Assembly: GCA_022579005.1 (NCBI GenBank)
Contig: MU401793.1
Coordinates: forward strand, 1 to 30,866
Direction: 5' to 3'
From: Poronia punctata
Lineage: Eukaryota; Ascomycota; Sordariomycetes; Xylariales; Xylariaceae
DNA: 30,866 nt
Shown: positions 1 to 12,685 of the stretch, one piece after another
How positions within the stretch are numbered: the first letter of the stretch is position 1
Layout of the letters: every line of letters begins with the position of its first letter
Notes under the pieces: model-generated
The model's database searches: none
What the model saw: the letters and a program-made list of their open reading frames with translations, nothing else
Told to the model about the DNA's origin: nothing
Program-made: the position numbers and the translations under genes

Positions 1-3000
1 TAACTAAAAAGTTATTAATATAAAATATAATAAAAACTAATTAATTTTTAATATGTTATAAATATAGTTTTTTAAGTAATAGTTTAAGCTTAAAATTTTT
101 AAATATTAATATAAACTCTTTATATTAAAAAAAAGCAAGTTTTTTAACTTATAAAGCGCTTTAAGTAGTAATATTACTTTATTTTTTTTATAATTAATTT
201 ATTTAATACTTTATATATTATAAGTTTTAATTTTTTATATATTATATTAAAAAACATACTTTTATTATTAAATTGCTTAACTTTATAATTTTTTTTAACT
301 ATAATTATTATTATAATTTTAAAAGTTATTATTATTAAAATAACTATATAAGTTAATTATAAAGTTTTTATTTACTATTAATTACTTTATATTATAAGTT
401 ATATTTTATACTTTATAAAAAAACTTTTTTTATTAAACTTATATATAAACACTTATTTAAGTAGTAATAGCTTACTTTTTGCTTTGCTTTTAAAAATCTT
501 TTTTATTATATTAAGCAAAAATATTTAAGTTAGCTTATATTTTACGCTTTTTTAAAATTAGTTTTTTAAAATATATATAGCTAAGTTTTTTTACTTTAAA
601 AGTAGCGGCTTAGTAAAATTATTATAATATATACGCTTTAATAGCATTATACTAATTTTTTTGCTGCTTTTTATTATATTACTACTATAAACACTGCGTA
701 TAATATTTTATGCTTATAATTGCTTATATATATAGCTTTTAAATATTTTAAAAAAAATATTTATAAAAACTTTATAAAGCAATTATTTTTAAAAATAACA
801 ATATTTGTTTTTATATTATATAGTAACGTATATTATATAGCTTAACTTATTAAAATTATTTAAATTATTTAGCTTAATTTTTTTAAGTTTTTAGCTTATA
901 TACAAAGCTAGTAAGTAAACTTTTTTAATATATTTATATTTCATTTTAAGCAGCTTTTTCTTTTTTTTTTTAACTTAAAGCTTTATAAATTACTTTGCTT
1001 TACTTTTTTTTTTATTAAAAAAACTATTATTTTTTAATAAAAGTTACTTTAAGTTTTTTATAAAAGCGTTAAAAAAATTGCTTATAATAATTAGCTTTCT
1101 TTTTTTTATTGCTAACTTTATTTTTATTATTATTATTTTTAACTTTTAATAAGCTTTTTATTAGCGTTTACTAAAGTAATAGTTTTATTAAGATTTTTTT
1201 AATTTATACTAGCTTTAGTTTTTTTAATTACTATACTTATAATTATAAAGCAGCTTTTTTACTAAAATATAACTATGCTACTAATATAATAGCTTTTTTA
1301 ATAAGCAACTATATTGCTAATATAATACTTTTTTTAGCAAGTAATTATAATAGCAGCTTTAAAACTTTTGCTTATTATATAAATGCTTTTTTTATATATT
1401 ACTTAAATTAACTTGTTTTATTTAAACTACTTTAAAATAGCTAGCCTTTTTTATATTTGCTTAAATTTAAGTTTAAATTTAAAAGCTTTATACTTAATAT
1501 AAATTTAATTAAAATAATTAGCTTTATCTTTTTACTTTTTTATTATTATTATTATTTTTACTACTACTTTTTAAATAAAAACTAGCTTATTCTTTACTTA
1601 TAAAATAATTAACTATTTATTTTATAAGCTATTTAGCTACTTAACTTATAAGCTAATTAATTTTTTTTTAATTAACTAAATTAATTAGTTGCTTTTTATA
1701 CACTTTAGTTAACTGCTTGTTTTTTTATAGTATATATAATAAAAGTAGTAAAAGTACTTAATAAAGCTATATTTTAAATTTTTTTAATTTTAAGTAAAAA
1801 TTTAAATATATTTTAAAAATATTACTTTTAAGTTTATTATATTATATATTTTTATATTATATTTAATAAAGTTTATATACTTTTTTTATTTAGTTACTTT
1901 ATACTAACACTTTTTTAAAAGTTTTTTTAAAATTGCTTGCTTTAAACTAGCTTTAGTAGCTTAAGCGTTATTAAAAAAAATAAAAGTTTTATTTATAAAT
2001 AAAGTTTTAAAATATATTTAATTTTTTTTATTAGTTTTTTAGCTATACTTACTTTTAACTTTTGCTTTTAAAAGCTTTTAAGTAGCTATACTATATAGTG
2101 CTTACTTTTAAGTTAATTAGCTTTTTATAGTGCTTTTTTTAAATACTTTTATTATTATAGCTATACTTTTAATTTTTTATTAAATAGTTTATTAATAAAG
2201 TACTAAAAAATTTAATTAACTTTAGTAAATTTATATAATTTTATGCTTATATAAGTTTTTTTTTATATTTTTTAAAATTATAAAATTAGTATTTATTAAA
2301 CTTAATATTTTAAGTTATAATAACTTTTTTTATAGTAAGTATTTCTACTTAGTATATATTAAATATTATATATTTAACTATATATTTAATATATATATAT
2401 AGCTTAGTTTTAAATTTTTACTTATTTTTATTAATAAAGTAATTTTGCTTTAATAAGTATATTTTATACTTATAAGCTATTATTTTTATTTAGTTAAGCT
2501 AAAGGTTACTTATTAGTACTTTGCTTATTAGTAGTATATATTAGTAAAAATAGTAGTTAAACTAAGTATTAAGCTTTTTTAAAAAGCTTATATTTTTATA
2601 TATTTTAAATAAGCTTTAATTATATAATTATATAATAGCTTTAATAGATTTAAGCTTTAGCTTAATTAAAAAGCTTGCGCTATATAATATAATTTTAGCT
2701 TTTTTTATAATTTTTTTACTTACTTATTTAGCTATTTTAATTAGTCTTTTTATATATTTTAGTAATATTTTAATTTTAATTTCTTTTTTTTATACTATAG
2801 TTAATAATATATTTAACTATTAAGTATAATTATTGCTTATTTATTATTATAATAAACTAGTACTATTATAAGCTTATAGCAACGTTATACTTAACTTTTA
2901 AATATAATAATTTTAATAAAATCTTTTTATTAAGTTTTATGCTATATTATAAAAGTATATAATATTTTAAAGTATTTATTTTTACAAATAATTAATTAAA

Positions 3001-3170
3001 ATATTTTTTTATATTTTTTATTAGAATTAAAAAGATTTTAATATATTTTTTAAAATAAATATATAGCACGTTATTTTAAAGTTTTTTAAAAAATTACTTT
3101 TAATATATAGTTAATTATATAACTTTTATATTTAATATATAGTATTTTTTAAATTTTTAAATTTTTTGCT
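1..3170. other. AT-rich RIP-degraded stretch, no gene
   Basis: This stretch is dominated by T runs and by short words such as agctt, aagct and ttaa. Stops occur in every frame, so no coding region can be supported. On the plus strand T clearly exceeds A, as in the 3' part of the minus-oriented retroelement elsewhere in the window, which suggests a dead element transcribed from the minus strand (inference). I found no terminal repeat, LTR or second copy for it in the window. Its boundary at about 3170 is set only by the start of repeat A. Confidence 0.6.
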
Positions 3171-3181
3171 TTATAAGGTAA

Positions 3182-3217
3182 AGCTTTTAATATTTTAGCT
3201 TTTAATATTTTAGCTTT
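3182..3217. repeat. Short tandem repeat, 15-bp unit
   Basis: The unit agcttttaatatttt occurs twice, followed by a partial third copy, at the left edge of repeat A copy 1. Copy 2 has no such tandem at the equivalent place (about 7860-7885), so the expansion is specific to copy 1. Confidence 0.6.
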
Positions 3218-5765
3218 TAAGTGCTTAAATTTAAAGTGCTATAATACTTTATTATTTTTTTATAGTTTTAAAAAGTTGCTTAAAAGTTAAAATATTTATT
3301 TAGTAATAGCTATAACTAAACTAGCTATACTTATTATAAACTTTTTTATATAGTTAATATTTATTATAAAGTATAATTTAAAATAATTCTTTTTTTTTTT
3401 ATATTAAAAAAAACTAGGTTATATTTATATTATAGTTTTTTAACTATAACGTTATACTTTATTATTTTAAAGCATAATATATAATTTAAGCTATAATATT
3501 AAATTTTATTAATTTTTAGCTTAGCTTTTAATATAATATTAATAAAAAAACTTTTTATAAAATAAATATTTTTAAGCACTAGATTTCTTTTTTTTTTTTT
3601 AGTATTAAGTATACTTTAAATAGTTTTGCGTTTTTTTTTAAATTAAAAAAAGAAAATATACTAGCTTTAACTTAATTATTTTTAGTTAAAATAAATAATT
3701 TTATATTAAGCAGCTTTTTATAGTTTACTAAATATACAGTGCTATAATTATTAAAAATCGTGTTGTTTAATACTGCATGCTTATTTATATTAATAGTAAT
3801 ATATATTTTATAAATTCTTTTTTAAATATTGTTAACTATAATAAAATTAATAACTATATAAACTATATTATATAGTAAATATATTTCTTTTTAAAACTTG
3901 AAAATTGTTTAAGCTTTTATTACTAAATAATAATTTTTTAATAAAGCTTGGTACTTTTTAATCTTTTTTTTAATTTTATTATATAGCTTATTTTACTTAT
4001 TATTTTAATAGCGTTATTATATAGTTTTAAGCTTATTATTAGTTATTTTTAATAATTAGTTAAAAGTATAAAATTTAGTTATTATAAACTAGCATTAAGC
4101 ATACTTATTAAGTTTTTAAAAATGTTTTGCTAATTTTTTATAAAAGTATTTATATAATTTATGGTTCCTTTTTTTTAAACTTTTTAAAAAATAATTTTTT
4201 AAGCTATTTTTAGTAATAATAAATATAGCTATATATTTTGCTTTTTTTTAACTAATATTTAATTACTAAGTTAGCTATAAGCTAATTTATTTTTTTTATT
4301 ATAAAAAAAGGTTTATTTTTTGCTTGCTTTTAAAAAAATAACTTTTTTTTAAGTAGCTTATTTTAATTAAAGCTTTAGCTAAAGTATATATAATAAACTT
4401 TTAATTATAAATAGCTTTTTAACTTTTTTAAGCTTCTAGTTAAGCGCTTTATAATAAATTAAAGTTTATTTTTTATATTATTTATTAAACTTAATATTGC
4501 TTTTTTTAGCTTTTATAAAAGAAATTTAATATTGCTTTTAAGTAATTAAATAATAATTAACTTTATAAAGTATAATAATACTATATAATATTTTAACTTA
4601 GTTTTAAAACATTACCTAGCTACTTTTTATTTATATTATATTAACTTATATATAATATTTTATATTAATAGTTTTTTTAACTTAAGCTTAAAGCATATTA
4701 ATTTAAAGCTGCTTATATACTTTATATTATATATTTTATATTTTAAAGCTTTATTAAATAGTAAGATTTTTATTAATTTAAGCTATTATAAACTATTATA
4801 TTAGTTTTTAAAGTTTATTACTTTTTAGTTTATTTTTTTATTTTTATTTTTTTAGCTTTATATAGTACTTTTTAATATAATAACGCTTAAGTTTTTAAAG
4901 CGTAGTTATTTTAAAAAGGCGTTTAAAAACTTTTTTAAAGTTGTATTTAAAAAAGTACTTATTTAAGTTAATATTTTTTTAAATACTTTTAATAATAATA
5001 ATAACTTAAAAAGTTTTAAATTATTGCTTTTAGTTTTTAAAAAAAGCAAGCTTTATATAAAACTTAATAAATATAAAAGTATTGTTAAACATTTTAATAG
5101 TTATTAATTTATATTATATAATAACTAAAAATATTTTTAAAAAAGTATATAATATAAAAAATATTAGCTTATTAAATAAAAACTAATGTAATTAATAAAA
5201 AAATATTATATAACTATATAAAGCTAGCTTTTAAAAAAAGCAATTTTATATAAGCACTAGTTTTTTAATAGCAAACTAAGCTTATAACTTTAATAAATTA
5301 TATTAATTATATTTAATAAAGTAAAAAGTAAAAAATAGTGCTAAAATTAGCATAGCTAGTATATATATTAAATATATAGAATTAATTAATATATATATAT
5401 AATTAGTTTATAAGTGCGCGTTGCTTAACTTTTATAATTAAGCAATATTTATATTTATTTTAATTATATATTAGTTAAGTAGTTTAACTTATATTTTAAC
5501 TATATAAGCTATAAAGTAAATTATACTTACTGCTTAATTAAATAGTAAATAAAATACACTTTACGCTTTTTACTTTTTTAATATTATATACTTTTTATTT
5601 TAGCTTTATTTTTAACGTTATAATTTTTAAATAACTTAAAAGTATTTTTATTTAGTGCTATATAGCGTGCATGCTTTATACTAAGTATATAAACCTTTTT
5701 TTTAATAGTTATTATATATAACCTTATTATTAATAAACCTAAAATAATTATAGTATAATTTATAA

Positions 5766-5796
5766 AGCGCGTAGTTAATCTTTTAATTAACGCGCT
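5766..5796. repeat. Conserved CG-rich hairpin in repeat A
   Basis: The arms agcgcgtagttaat and attaacgcgct can pair, with a two-base bulge, around a short T-rich loop. The same inverted structure is found in repeat A copy 2 at about 25070-25100 with a slightly different loop. It is among the few CG-dense spots of the repeat. A role (terminal structure, binding site) is not known. Confidence 0.5.
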
Positions 5797-5943
5797 ATAT
5801 ATATTATATTTTTTAAAACAAGCTTTGCTTATTTTTTTAATATTAAATTAATTATAGCTTAATTTGCTAATATATACTAAACGCTTTTCTACTTTAATAG
5901 TAACTACTTAGTTATTTTTAAAGTAAACCTATTATTTATTATA

Positions 5944-7849
5944 ATACTTTATTAGCTTTTTATTTAGTTTTATTAATAAAAGTAATAAAATATTTACTCT
6001 TTATAAATGCTTTTTTAAAGGTTTTTATATTATAATATTAAGTTATATTTTTATATTTATATTTATAATAATTCTTTTTAGCTTTTGCTTATTATATAAA
6101 AAAACTATAGTTGCTGCTTAAAATAGCTTTATAATACTAAATACTTTATAAAACGTTATTAAAGTAAATTAAATATATTAACTTATTTTAGTTTAGCTTT
6201 TAACTTTTTATTTTTAAAGTTTAACTAAGCTATTTAAATATTTTATACTTTACTTTTAAGCTATTTTAGTAGTTTTTACTTAACTTTGCTTAACTAGCAA
6301 TTTAATAGTAATAGTTTATTTTTTAAGCAATACTTAGCTATATAGCCTTTTTTACTATAGTAATAATGCTTTATAAAGCTACTGCTAATATATGCTAATT
6401 TATTTTAATTTCATTTTATTTATTATTTAAATAAGTTATTAGTTTTTTTTTAAATTATTTAAGCGCTTTTAAATTATTTACTATTTTTATTTATTTTAAT
6501 AAGCATTTAGTATATTTTTGCTTTTACAGCAGTTTATACTTTTTATTAGTATAATATTAAATATTTTATTATTTTTTAGCTTTATAATATATTATTTTTA
6601 TATTATTAAGTAATATATACTACTTTATTAAAACCTTTTTTAGTTTTTTTTAAAGCTTATATTAATAATTAAAAGCTAGTTAGCTATTATCTTTTAGTAG
6701 TATAGCGCTTTTAAGTTTTTATATTAGTACTTGCTAATAAAATATTTTTTAAGTTTTTATTTTTTTGCTATTTTATTTTATATAGCTATTTTTAAAAAGT
6801 TTGCTTAAATAGCTTTATGTTAACGTTTTTTTACTAAATAAACTTTTAAAAGTTTTTAAAAGTAGCCTTTTTTAAGTTAATATAGTTTAGCATATTTTAA
6901 TAAGTATGCTAATTTATTTAAATTTTAAACTTAGCTTATATTAAAGCTTAAGTAATGTATATTAAATCTTTATACTTAGGCTTTTTCTAATTGCTTTTTT
7001 TTTATAGCGACAATTTAGTTTTTAATTTTTATAGCAATAGCATTTTGCTTTAGCTACTTATAATTATATATAAAAGCTTTTATATTATTTTTATATTAAG
7101 TTCTTTTTTACTTAATAAGTAGCTAGAATAATTACGTATTTTAGTTTACTATATTAATAATTTAATTTAAAAAATCATTATCTTAGCTTTTTAAACTTTT
7201 ATAAAAACTATTATAATAAAAGCTTTTATTAAATAAGCTATTATATAATAATAGCTTAAAGTAAAAAAGATAGCTTTTACTTTTTTAACCTTTTTAAAAG
7301 TTGCTAGCTATTAGCTAATTGTTTATTTTAATAAATAACATATTTTATTTTAAGTTTTTTAGTTTGCTATTAAGTTTTTTACTTTTTTTATTTTATTTAT
7401 TATTGCCTTTTTTCTTTTTAGCTATTTATAAATTTAGCTTAACTATTAGCTAGTTCTTTTAGTTTTTATTAGTTATTTTTAGTATTAAGTTTATTAATCT
7501 TGTTTATATTATTGCTAATTATTTTCTTAGTAGTTATAAACTATACTTAGTTTTTAATTTAAATCCTTTTATTAAATATTACGTTATAACGTAAAAATTT
7601 AAACATAAAAAACTATAAAAGTTTAAATAATAAAATAATTATAAAGTAATATTGCTAGCAATTTTAAAAACTAAATATATTAAATAACTTTTATTTAGTT
7701 AACTAAGTAAATACCTAAGCTAGCTAAAAAAATAAAAAAAATATAACTAGCTAAACTATAGTTAATAGTTAGTATAGGTTTAGCCTTTATATAGTCTATA
7801 CACTTATAATGCAGCTAGTAGGTCTTATAAGCAAGTGCCCTATTATATT
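5944..7849. other. AT-rich stretch between two copies of repeat A, no gene
   Basis: This stretch of about 1.9 kb is T-rich on the plus strand and full of stops in all frames. Read on minus it has short lysine- and glutamine-like codon runs near 7300-7450, but I could not match them to a family. Its length would suit a small DNA transposon, but I found no terminal inverted repeats or target duplication. It contains a perfect 16-bp palindrome at 7579-7594. The 80 bases before repeat A copy 2 (about 7770-7849) are slightly richer in G and C. Confidence 0.5.
7579..7594. repeat. Perfect 16-bp palindrome
   Basis: The sequence ttacgttataacgtaa equals its own reverse complement. The half-word tataacgtaa also opens the 299-bp insertion at 22625 and is matched there by ttacgttata, so the two places may share an origin or a binding site; this is only a resemblance. 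Confidence 0.6.
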
Positions 7850-9249
7850 TATAAGCTAAAGCTTATAGCGCTTTAGCTTTTAAATCCTTAAATTTAAAGT
7901 GCTATAATACTTTATTATTTTTTTATAGTTTTAAAAAGTTGCTTAAAAGTTAAAATGCTTATTTAGCAGTAGCTATTATTAAGCTTGCTAAACTTATTAT
8001 AAACCTTTTTATATAGTTAGTACTTATTATAAAATATAATTTAAAGTTAAAAAAAAAGAAGTATATTAAAAAAAAACTAGGTTGTACTTATATTATAGTT
8101 TTTTAACTATAATGTTATGCTTAATTGTTTTAAAGCGCAATATATAATTTAAGCTATAATATTAAATCTTTTTAATTTTAGGCTTAGCTTTTAATATAAT
8201 ATTAATATAAAATCTTTTTATAAAATAAACATTTTTAAGTACTAAATCTTTCTTTTTTCCTTTTTAATATTAAGCATACTTTAAATACTTTTATGTTTTT
8301 CTTTTAAATTAAAAAAGAAAATGTGCTAGCTTTAACCTAGTTATTTCTAATTAAAATAAATAATCTTGCGTTTAGCAGCTTTATATAGTTTACTAAATAT
8401 ATAGTACTATAGTTATTTAAAACAATACTATTTAATAGTGCATACTTATTTATACTAATAATAGTATATATTTTATAAAAACTATTTTAAGTGCTGCTAA
8501 CTATAGTAAAATTAATAACTATATAAACTATATTATATAATAGCTATATTTTGTTTTTAAACCTTAAAAAATTATTTAAACTTTTATTACTAAATAATAA
8601 TTGTTTAGTAAAGCTTAGCACTTTTTTTAAAAGGAAATTTATTATATAGCTTACTTTACTTATTGCTTTAATAGCGTTATTATATAGCTTTAAGCTTATT
8701 ATTAGTTATTTTTAGTAGCTAGTTAAAAGTGTAAAATTTAGTTACTATAAACTAGCATTAAGCATACTTATTAAGCTTTAAAAAATGTTTTGCTAATTTT
8801 TTATAAAAATACTTATATAATTTACGTGTTTTGTTTTTTTTACTTTTTAATAAATAAGCCTTTAAAGCTACCTTTAGTAATAGTAAATATAGCTACATAT
8901 TTTGCTTTTTTTAAACTAGTGTTTAAGTATTAAGTTAGCTATAAGCTAATTTATGTTTTTTATTATAAAAATAGTTTACTTTTTGCTTGCTTATAAAGAA
9001 TTAACTTTTTTTTTAAGTAGCTTACTTTAGCTAAAGCTTTAGCTAAATTATATATAATAAACCTTTAACTATAAGTAGCTTTTTAACCTTTTTAATCTTA
9101 TAGTTAAGCGCTTTATAATAAACTATAGTTTATTTTTTATATTTTTTGTTAAACTAATCATTACCTTTTTTAGCTTTTATAAAGATTTTTTAATATTGTC
9201 TTTAAGCAATTAAATAATAGTTAACTTTATAAAGTATTATAATACTATA
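7850..9249. repeat. Repeat family A, copy 2, left part
   Basis: This is the first half of copy 2, homologous to 3171-4590 of copy 1. It is cut at 9249 by the LTR retrotransposon. The last five bases, ctata (9245-9249), are repeated at 23871-23875 where the repeat resumes, which identifies the target site duplication. Confidence 0.85.
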
Positions 9250-9634
9250 TATTAAAAGCCCTTTTAATACTTTTAACTTTATTAACTACATTAAAGCTAT
9301 TAAAACGCAAATATTTTATAAATATAAATATTTAATTTTTAATGCATTAGTTTTAAATTGCGTTAAACTTACTTTATTAAAAAAGTTAATTTGCAGTATA
9401 TGTATATAGTATATAACTAGTATATAAAAAGTACGCGTTTTTTACGTATTAAATATGTAGGAAGTACGTGTTTTTTTTATATTACTAATAGGTTTAAATT
9501 ATATTATAAACCTTTATAGCTATATAAAATTTAATAAAAAAAGTTCTTATAACTTTTCTTTTTAATTAATTAACTTAATATAGTACTATTAATAGTAATA
9601 TATTATAATTTTATTTACTTTAGCTAAACTAATA
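9250..9634 (+). repeat. 5' LTR of outer retrotransposon
   Basis: This 385-bp direct repeat pairs with 23483-23870. It starts tattaaaagcc and ends tagctaaactaata. It is more RIP-altered than the right LTR: for example tataaacc here stands where the right LTR keeps tgcaaccc. The downstream internal region starts ctaattagtagtt; the primer binding site is not recognisable. Confidence 0.85.
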
Positions 9635-12297
9635 CTAATTAGTAGTTAAATTAGCAACTATAAAAAAGCAAGGTTTAAAAACAGAAACTATTATTATACT
9701 TGCTTTTAACCTAACTTAAAGTCGCTTCAGCTTTATATTGCTTTTAAAAACTATTTTAAATAAAGTATTAAATAGAAAATTTAAATTTAATTGCTTTAAT
9801 AACCTTTTAGTAAAATTATAGTATATAAAAAAAGCTAATATAAAATTATAGTATATATTTTATAGGTTATTTAATAAGAAAATAAAAAATAGTAAGCATT
9901 TTTATTACTTTAATTAACTTATAGCTAATTTAAAAACTAATTAGTATTAATTTATAATAGCATTATTATTAAATTTTAACTTTAGTAGTTACTTTAAATC
10001 TAATTTAAAAAAATAACTATAATAAAAAGATTACTAATTTTAACAGCCTTTTTTTTATTTTAAAAACGCTTATAATATAAACTTAAATTAAGCTAAAATA
10101 TTCAAAAATATTAAAATAGCTATATACTTTTTTTAATAGTATATTGTTTTTAAACTTTAAAAAAATAAAAAGATTAACTTTAAAATAATAATAAAATATA
10201 AGCTAAATATATACGTTTTAATTAAAATAACTAAATACTTATATATACTTTTTAATAGTAAAGAGTTTTTATAAGCTATTTAACAAAACTTTAAAAACTA
10301 AACACGTTAAAACTTTAATATATTAGTATATATAATTTAATAGATATTACTACTAATATTATAGGGAAAAAAGCTTAACAATACTTTAGTAAACCTTTAA
10401 ACCTTTATAAGTAACTATTTAGTTACTATTACTTTTAGTAATATAACTATTAAAAAACTTTAATACCTTTTTTTTTTTTTTAAAGCACTTAAAATAACTT
10501 TTTTATTTAACTTTAATAATAAAAGGTCTATATAATTGTATATATTTAAATTAAAAATAATTTAAAAAGTATTAGTAATTAACTAAAAAGCTTAAGCTTT
10601 TTAAGCTTTTTAAGCTTTTTAAGCTTTTTAAGCTTTTTAAGCTTTTTAAAGCACTTAACCTGCTTTTTAACCTTTTTAAACCTTTTAAGTATTATAAGCT
10701 ATTTAAGCTATATATGCCTTATATACTTTAAAGCTTTTATAGCTAATAAATCTTTTACTTACTACTAAGCTAGTTATGCTTTAATAGCAAGCTGCTTTTA
10801 CTTAAGCTATTAAGTATAAAAACGTTTTAACTTTATATTTAAATTTTTAAAAATTTAACTATGTTTTGCTTTATAATTTACTTTTAATATATTTAATAAA
10901 CAATACTTTTTTTACTTTTAAAAAAATGATTATATTTGCAAAAATATAGCAAAAAAACTAAAATTATATAAGCAAGCTTTATAACTTATTATATAATAAA
11001 GTATAAATTTTTATTAATATATGCTACTAAATTAAAATAATAAAAAACTAATACTAAGCTATATTTTTAATAATTTTAAATAACTATATTAAGTAATACT
11101 TTATATAGCAAATTAGCTTTAATAAGTTATAAATAAAAGTATATTTTAAATTAAATTTATATTTTAATAATATTATAAATTAGTTTTAATACTTTACTAA
11201 TTAAATTATAATTATATACTAAAACATTTATAAAAAAACCTAAATAAAACCTTTATAAAAGCTTTTAACTTTATAATTAATAAAATTATAAAAGCTTAGT
11301 AAGCACTTAGTATAGCGTATTAAAATAAAATCTACTTAGTAATAAATATAGTACATATATATAAAAGTGTATTTAAGTTTAATATAGCACTTATTTATTA
11401 AAAGCTAACGTTTAAAAGTTTATTTTTTAACTTTTAAGCCTATTTTTAAATAGTAAATAATAATAAAAGCAATATTATATTTTATATAAATTATAAGTAT
11501 AATAATTATAGTTATAATAAAAACAATTTAATATTATATTACTTTTATTTTAAAAGCAAATTAAACCTATTAAAGTAAAAGTATAAGTATTTTATATATA
11601 AAAGAATAATTGTTTTAACTAATTATTTAATTAAAAAAGCAATATAAAGCAAAACGTTAGTTTTTTAGCACCTATAAAATAATTTATAACTATAAACTAA
11701 ATATTAAAATATTTTTTTAATATTTAATAAATTTAAAAAGTATTTTAAAAACTATTTTAAATTTAAACTTAAAACAAAATAAAATTAATAAAAAAATAGC
11801 AAAGAAATTTACTTAATTTCTAAAAACTGCTATATATATATATTACGTTATAAGCAAAAATATATAGCAATTTAAAGCTAAAAAGCAAGCTAATTAATTT
11901 ATTTTAAAAGTTTTATATAAAATAAAATATTAAAGCAAATTATAAAATATAAGTGCTTTTAACTATTTAATAGTTAAAAAAGTTTAATTAAAAGCATATT
12001 TATGCTTAAATTTAAAAGTAAATATAATATAAAAACTAAGCTAAGTTTATATTAAATTTAGTAGTAGCAGTATTATTAAAAATATTAGCATAATTTAAAT
12101 ATAAAACCTTTTTAAAATAACTATATATTATATTTTAAATATACTTACTTTTTTTTATTTTTGCTATAAAACACTAACTACGTTAGTACTTATTTTAATA
12201 ACACTAAAAATATTATTATTTAAAGCAATAGTAAAACAATACTAGTTATTTATAAATAAAAAGATTTAGTTTTTAATATACACTTTAGTAAAATAAC
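9635..12297 (+). pseudogene. Outer retroelement internal region, part 1 (dead coding region)
   Basis: This is the 5' internal part, where gag and the start of pol would lie. It is homologous, in reverse complement, to the inner element from 18418 down to about 15790. Shared landmarks include aaattagcaactataaaaaa just inside the LTR (9649; reverse complement at about 18400). Stops are dense in all frames. No zinc knuckle or protease motif can be read after RIP. The A-rich sense strand is plus. The region is cut at 12297 by the inner element. Confidence 0.6.
10594..10647 (+). repeat. 9-bp tandem repeat, six copies
   Basis: The unit aagcttttt is repeated six times without error inside the outer retroelement. 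The corresponding place in the inner element (about 17440-17465) has only aaaaagcttaagctttttaa, so the expansion happened after the two copies separated. Confidence 0.8.
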
Positions 12298-12685
12298 TAT
12301 CAGTCCGGCTAAAGTAAATGTAATTATAACACGTTACTATTAATAGTACTATGTTAACTTAATTAATTAAAGGTAAAAAAAGTTATAAGAACTTTTTTTA
12401 GCAAGTTTTATATAGCTATAAAGGTTTGCAGTATAATTTAAACTTATTAGCAATATAAAAAAAATACGTACTTGCTATATATTTAATACGTAAAGGATGT
12501 ATACCTTTTATATACTAGTTATATATTATATATATATATTATATATATACTTTTTTAATAAAGTAAGTTTAATGCAATTTAAAACTAATATATTAAAAAC
12601 TAAATATTTATATTTATAAAGTATTTGCGTTTTAATAGCTTTAATATAGTTAATAAAGTTAAAAGTATTAAAAAAGGTTTTAATA
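12298..12685 (-). repeat. 3' LTR of inner retrotransposon
   Basis: This 388-bp LTR reads in minus orientation from 12685 to 12298. It is among the least altered of the four LTRs: it keeps agtccggctaaag near its end, where the 5' LTR has agtttagctaaag. Next to it, inside the element, lies a purine-rich minus-strand stretch (about 12686-12700) in the position of a polypurine tract, matching the one before 23483. Confidence 0.85.

Larger units (their letters stand above)
3171..5943. repeat. Repeat family A, copy 1 (uninterrupted, about 2.77 kb)
   Basis: This copy aligns along its whole length with 7850-9249 joined to 23871-25247. The shared order begins near ataaggtaaagct, passes through aaatttaaagtgctataata (3228 and 7888) and ends near acctattatttattata (5943 and about 25247). 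Copy 1 is 2773 bp; copy 2, after removing the nested retroelement and one target duplication, is 2772 bp. Differences are mostly C/T and G/A transitions, as RIP produces. I see no LTR and no convincing terminal inverted repeat. The plus strand is T-rich, so an original coding strand on minus is plausible. It could be a DNA transposon or part of a retroelement; the class is unresolved. Confidence 0.8.

Noticed and set aside
9635..9660. Primer binding site for initiator Met tRNA
   Set aside because: A tagtag word lies five bases after the LTR and could be RIP-altered tggtag, but only six positions would match and the inner element differs here.
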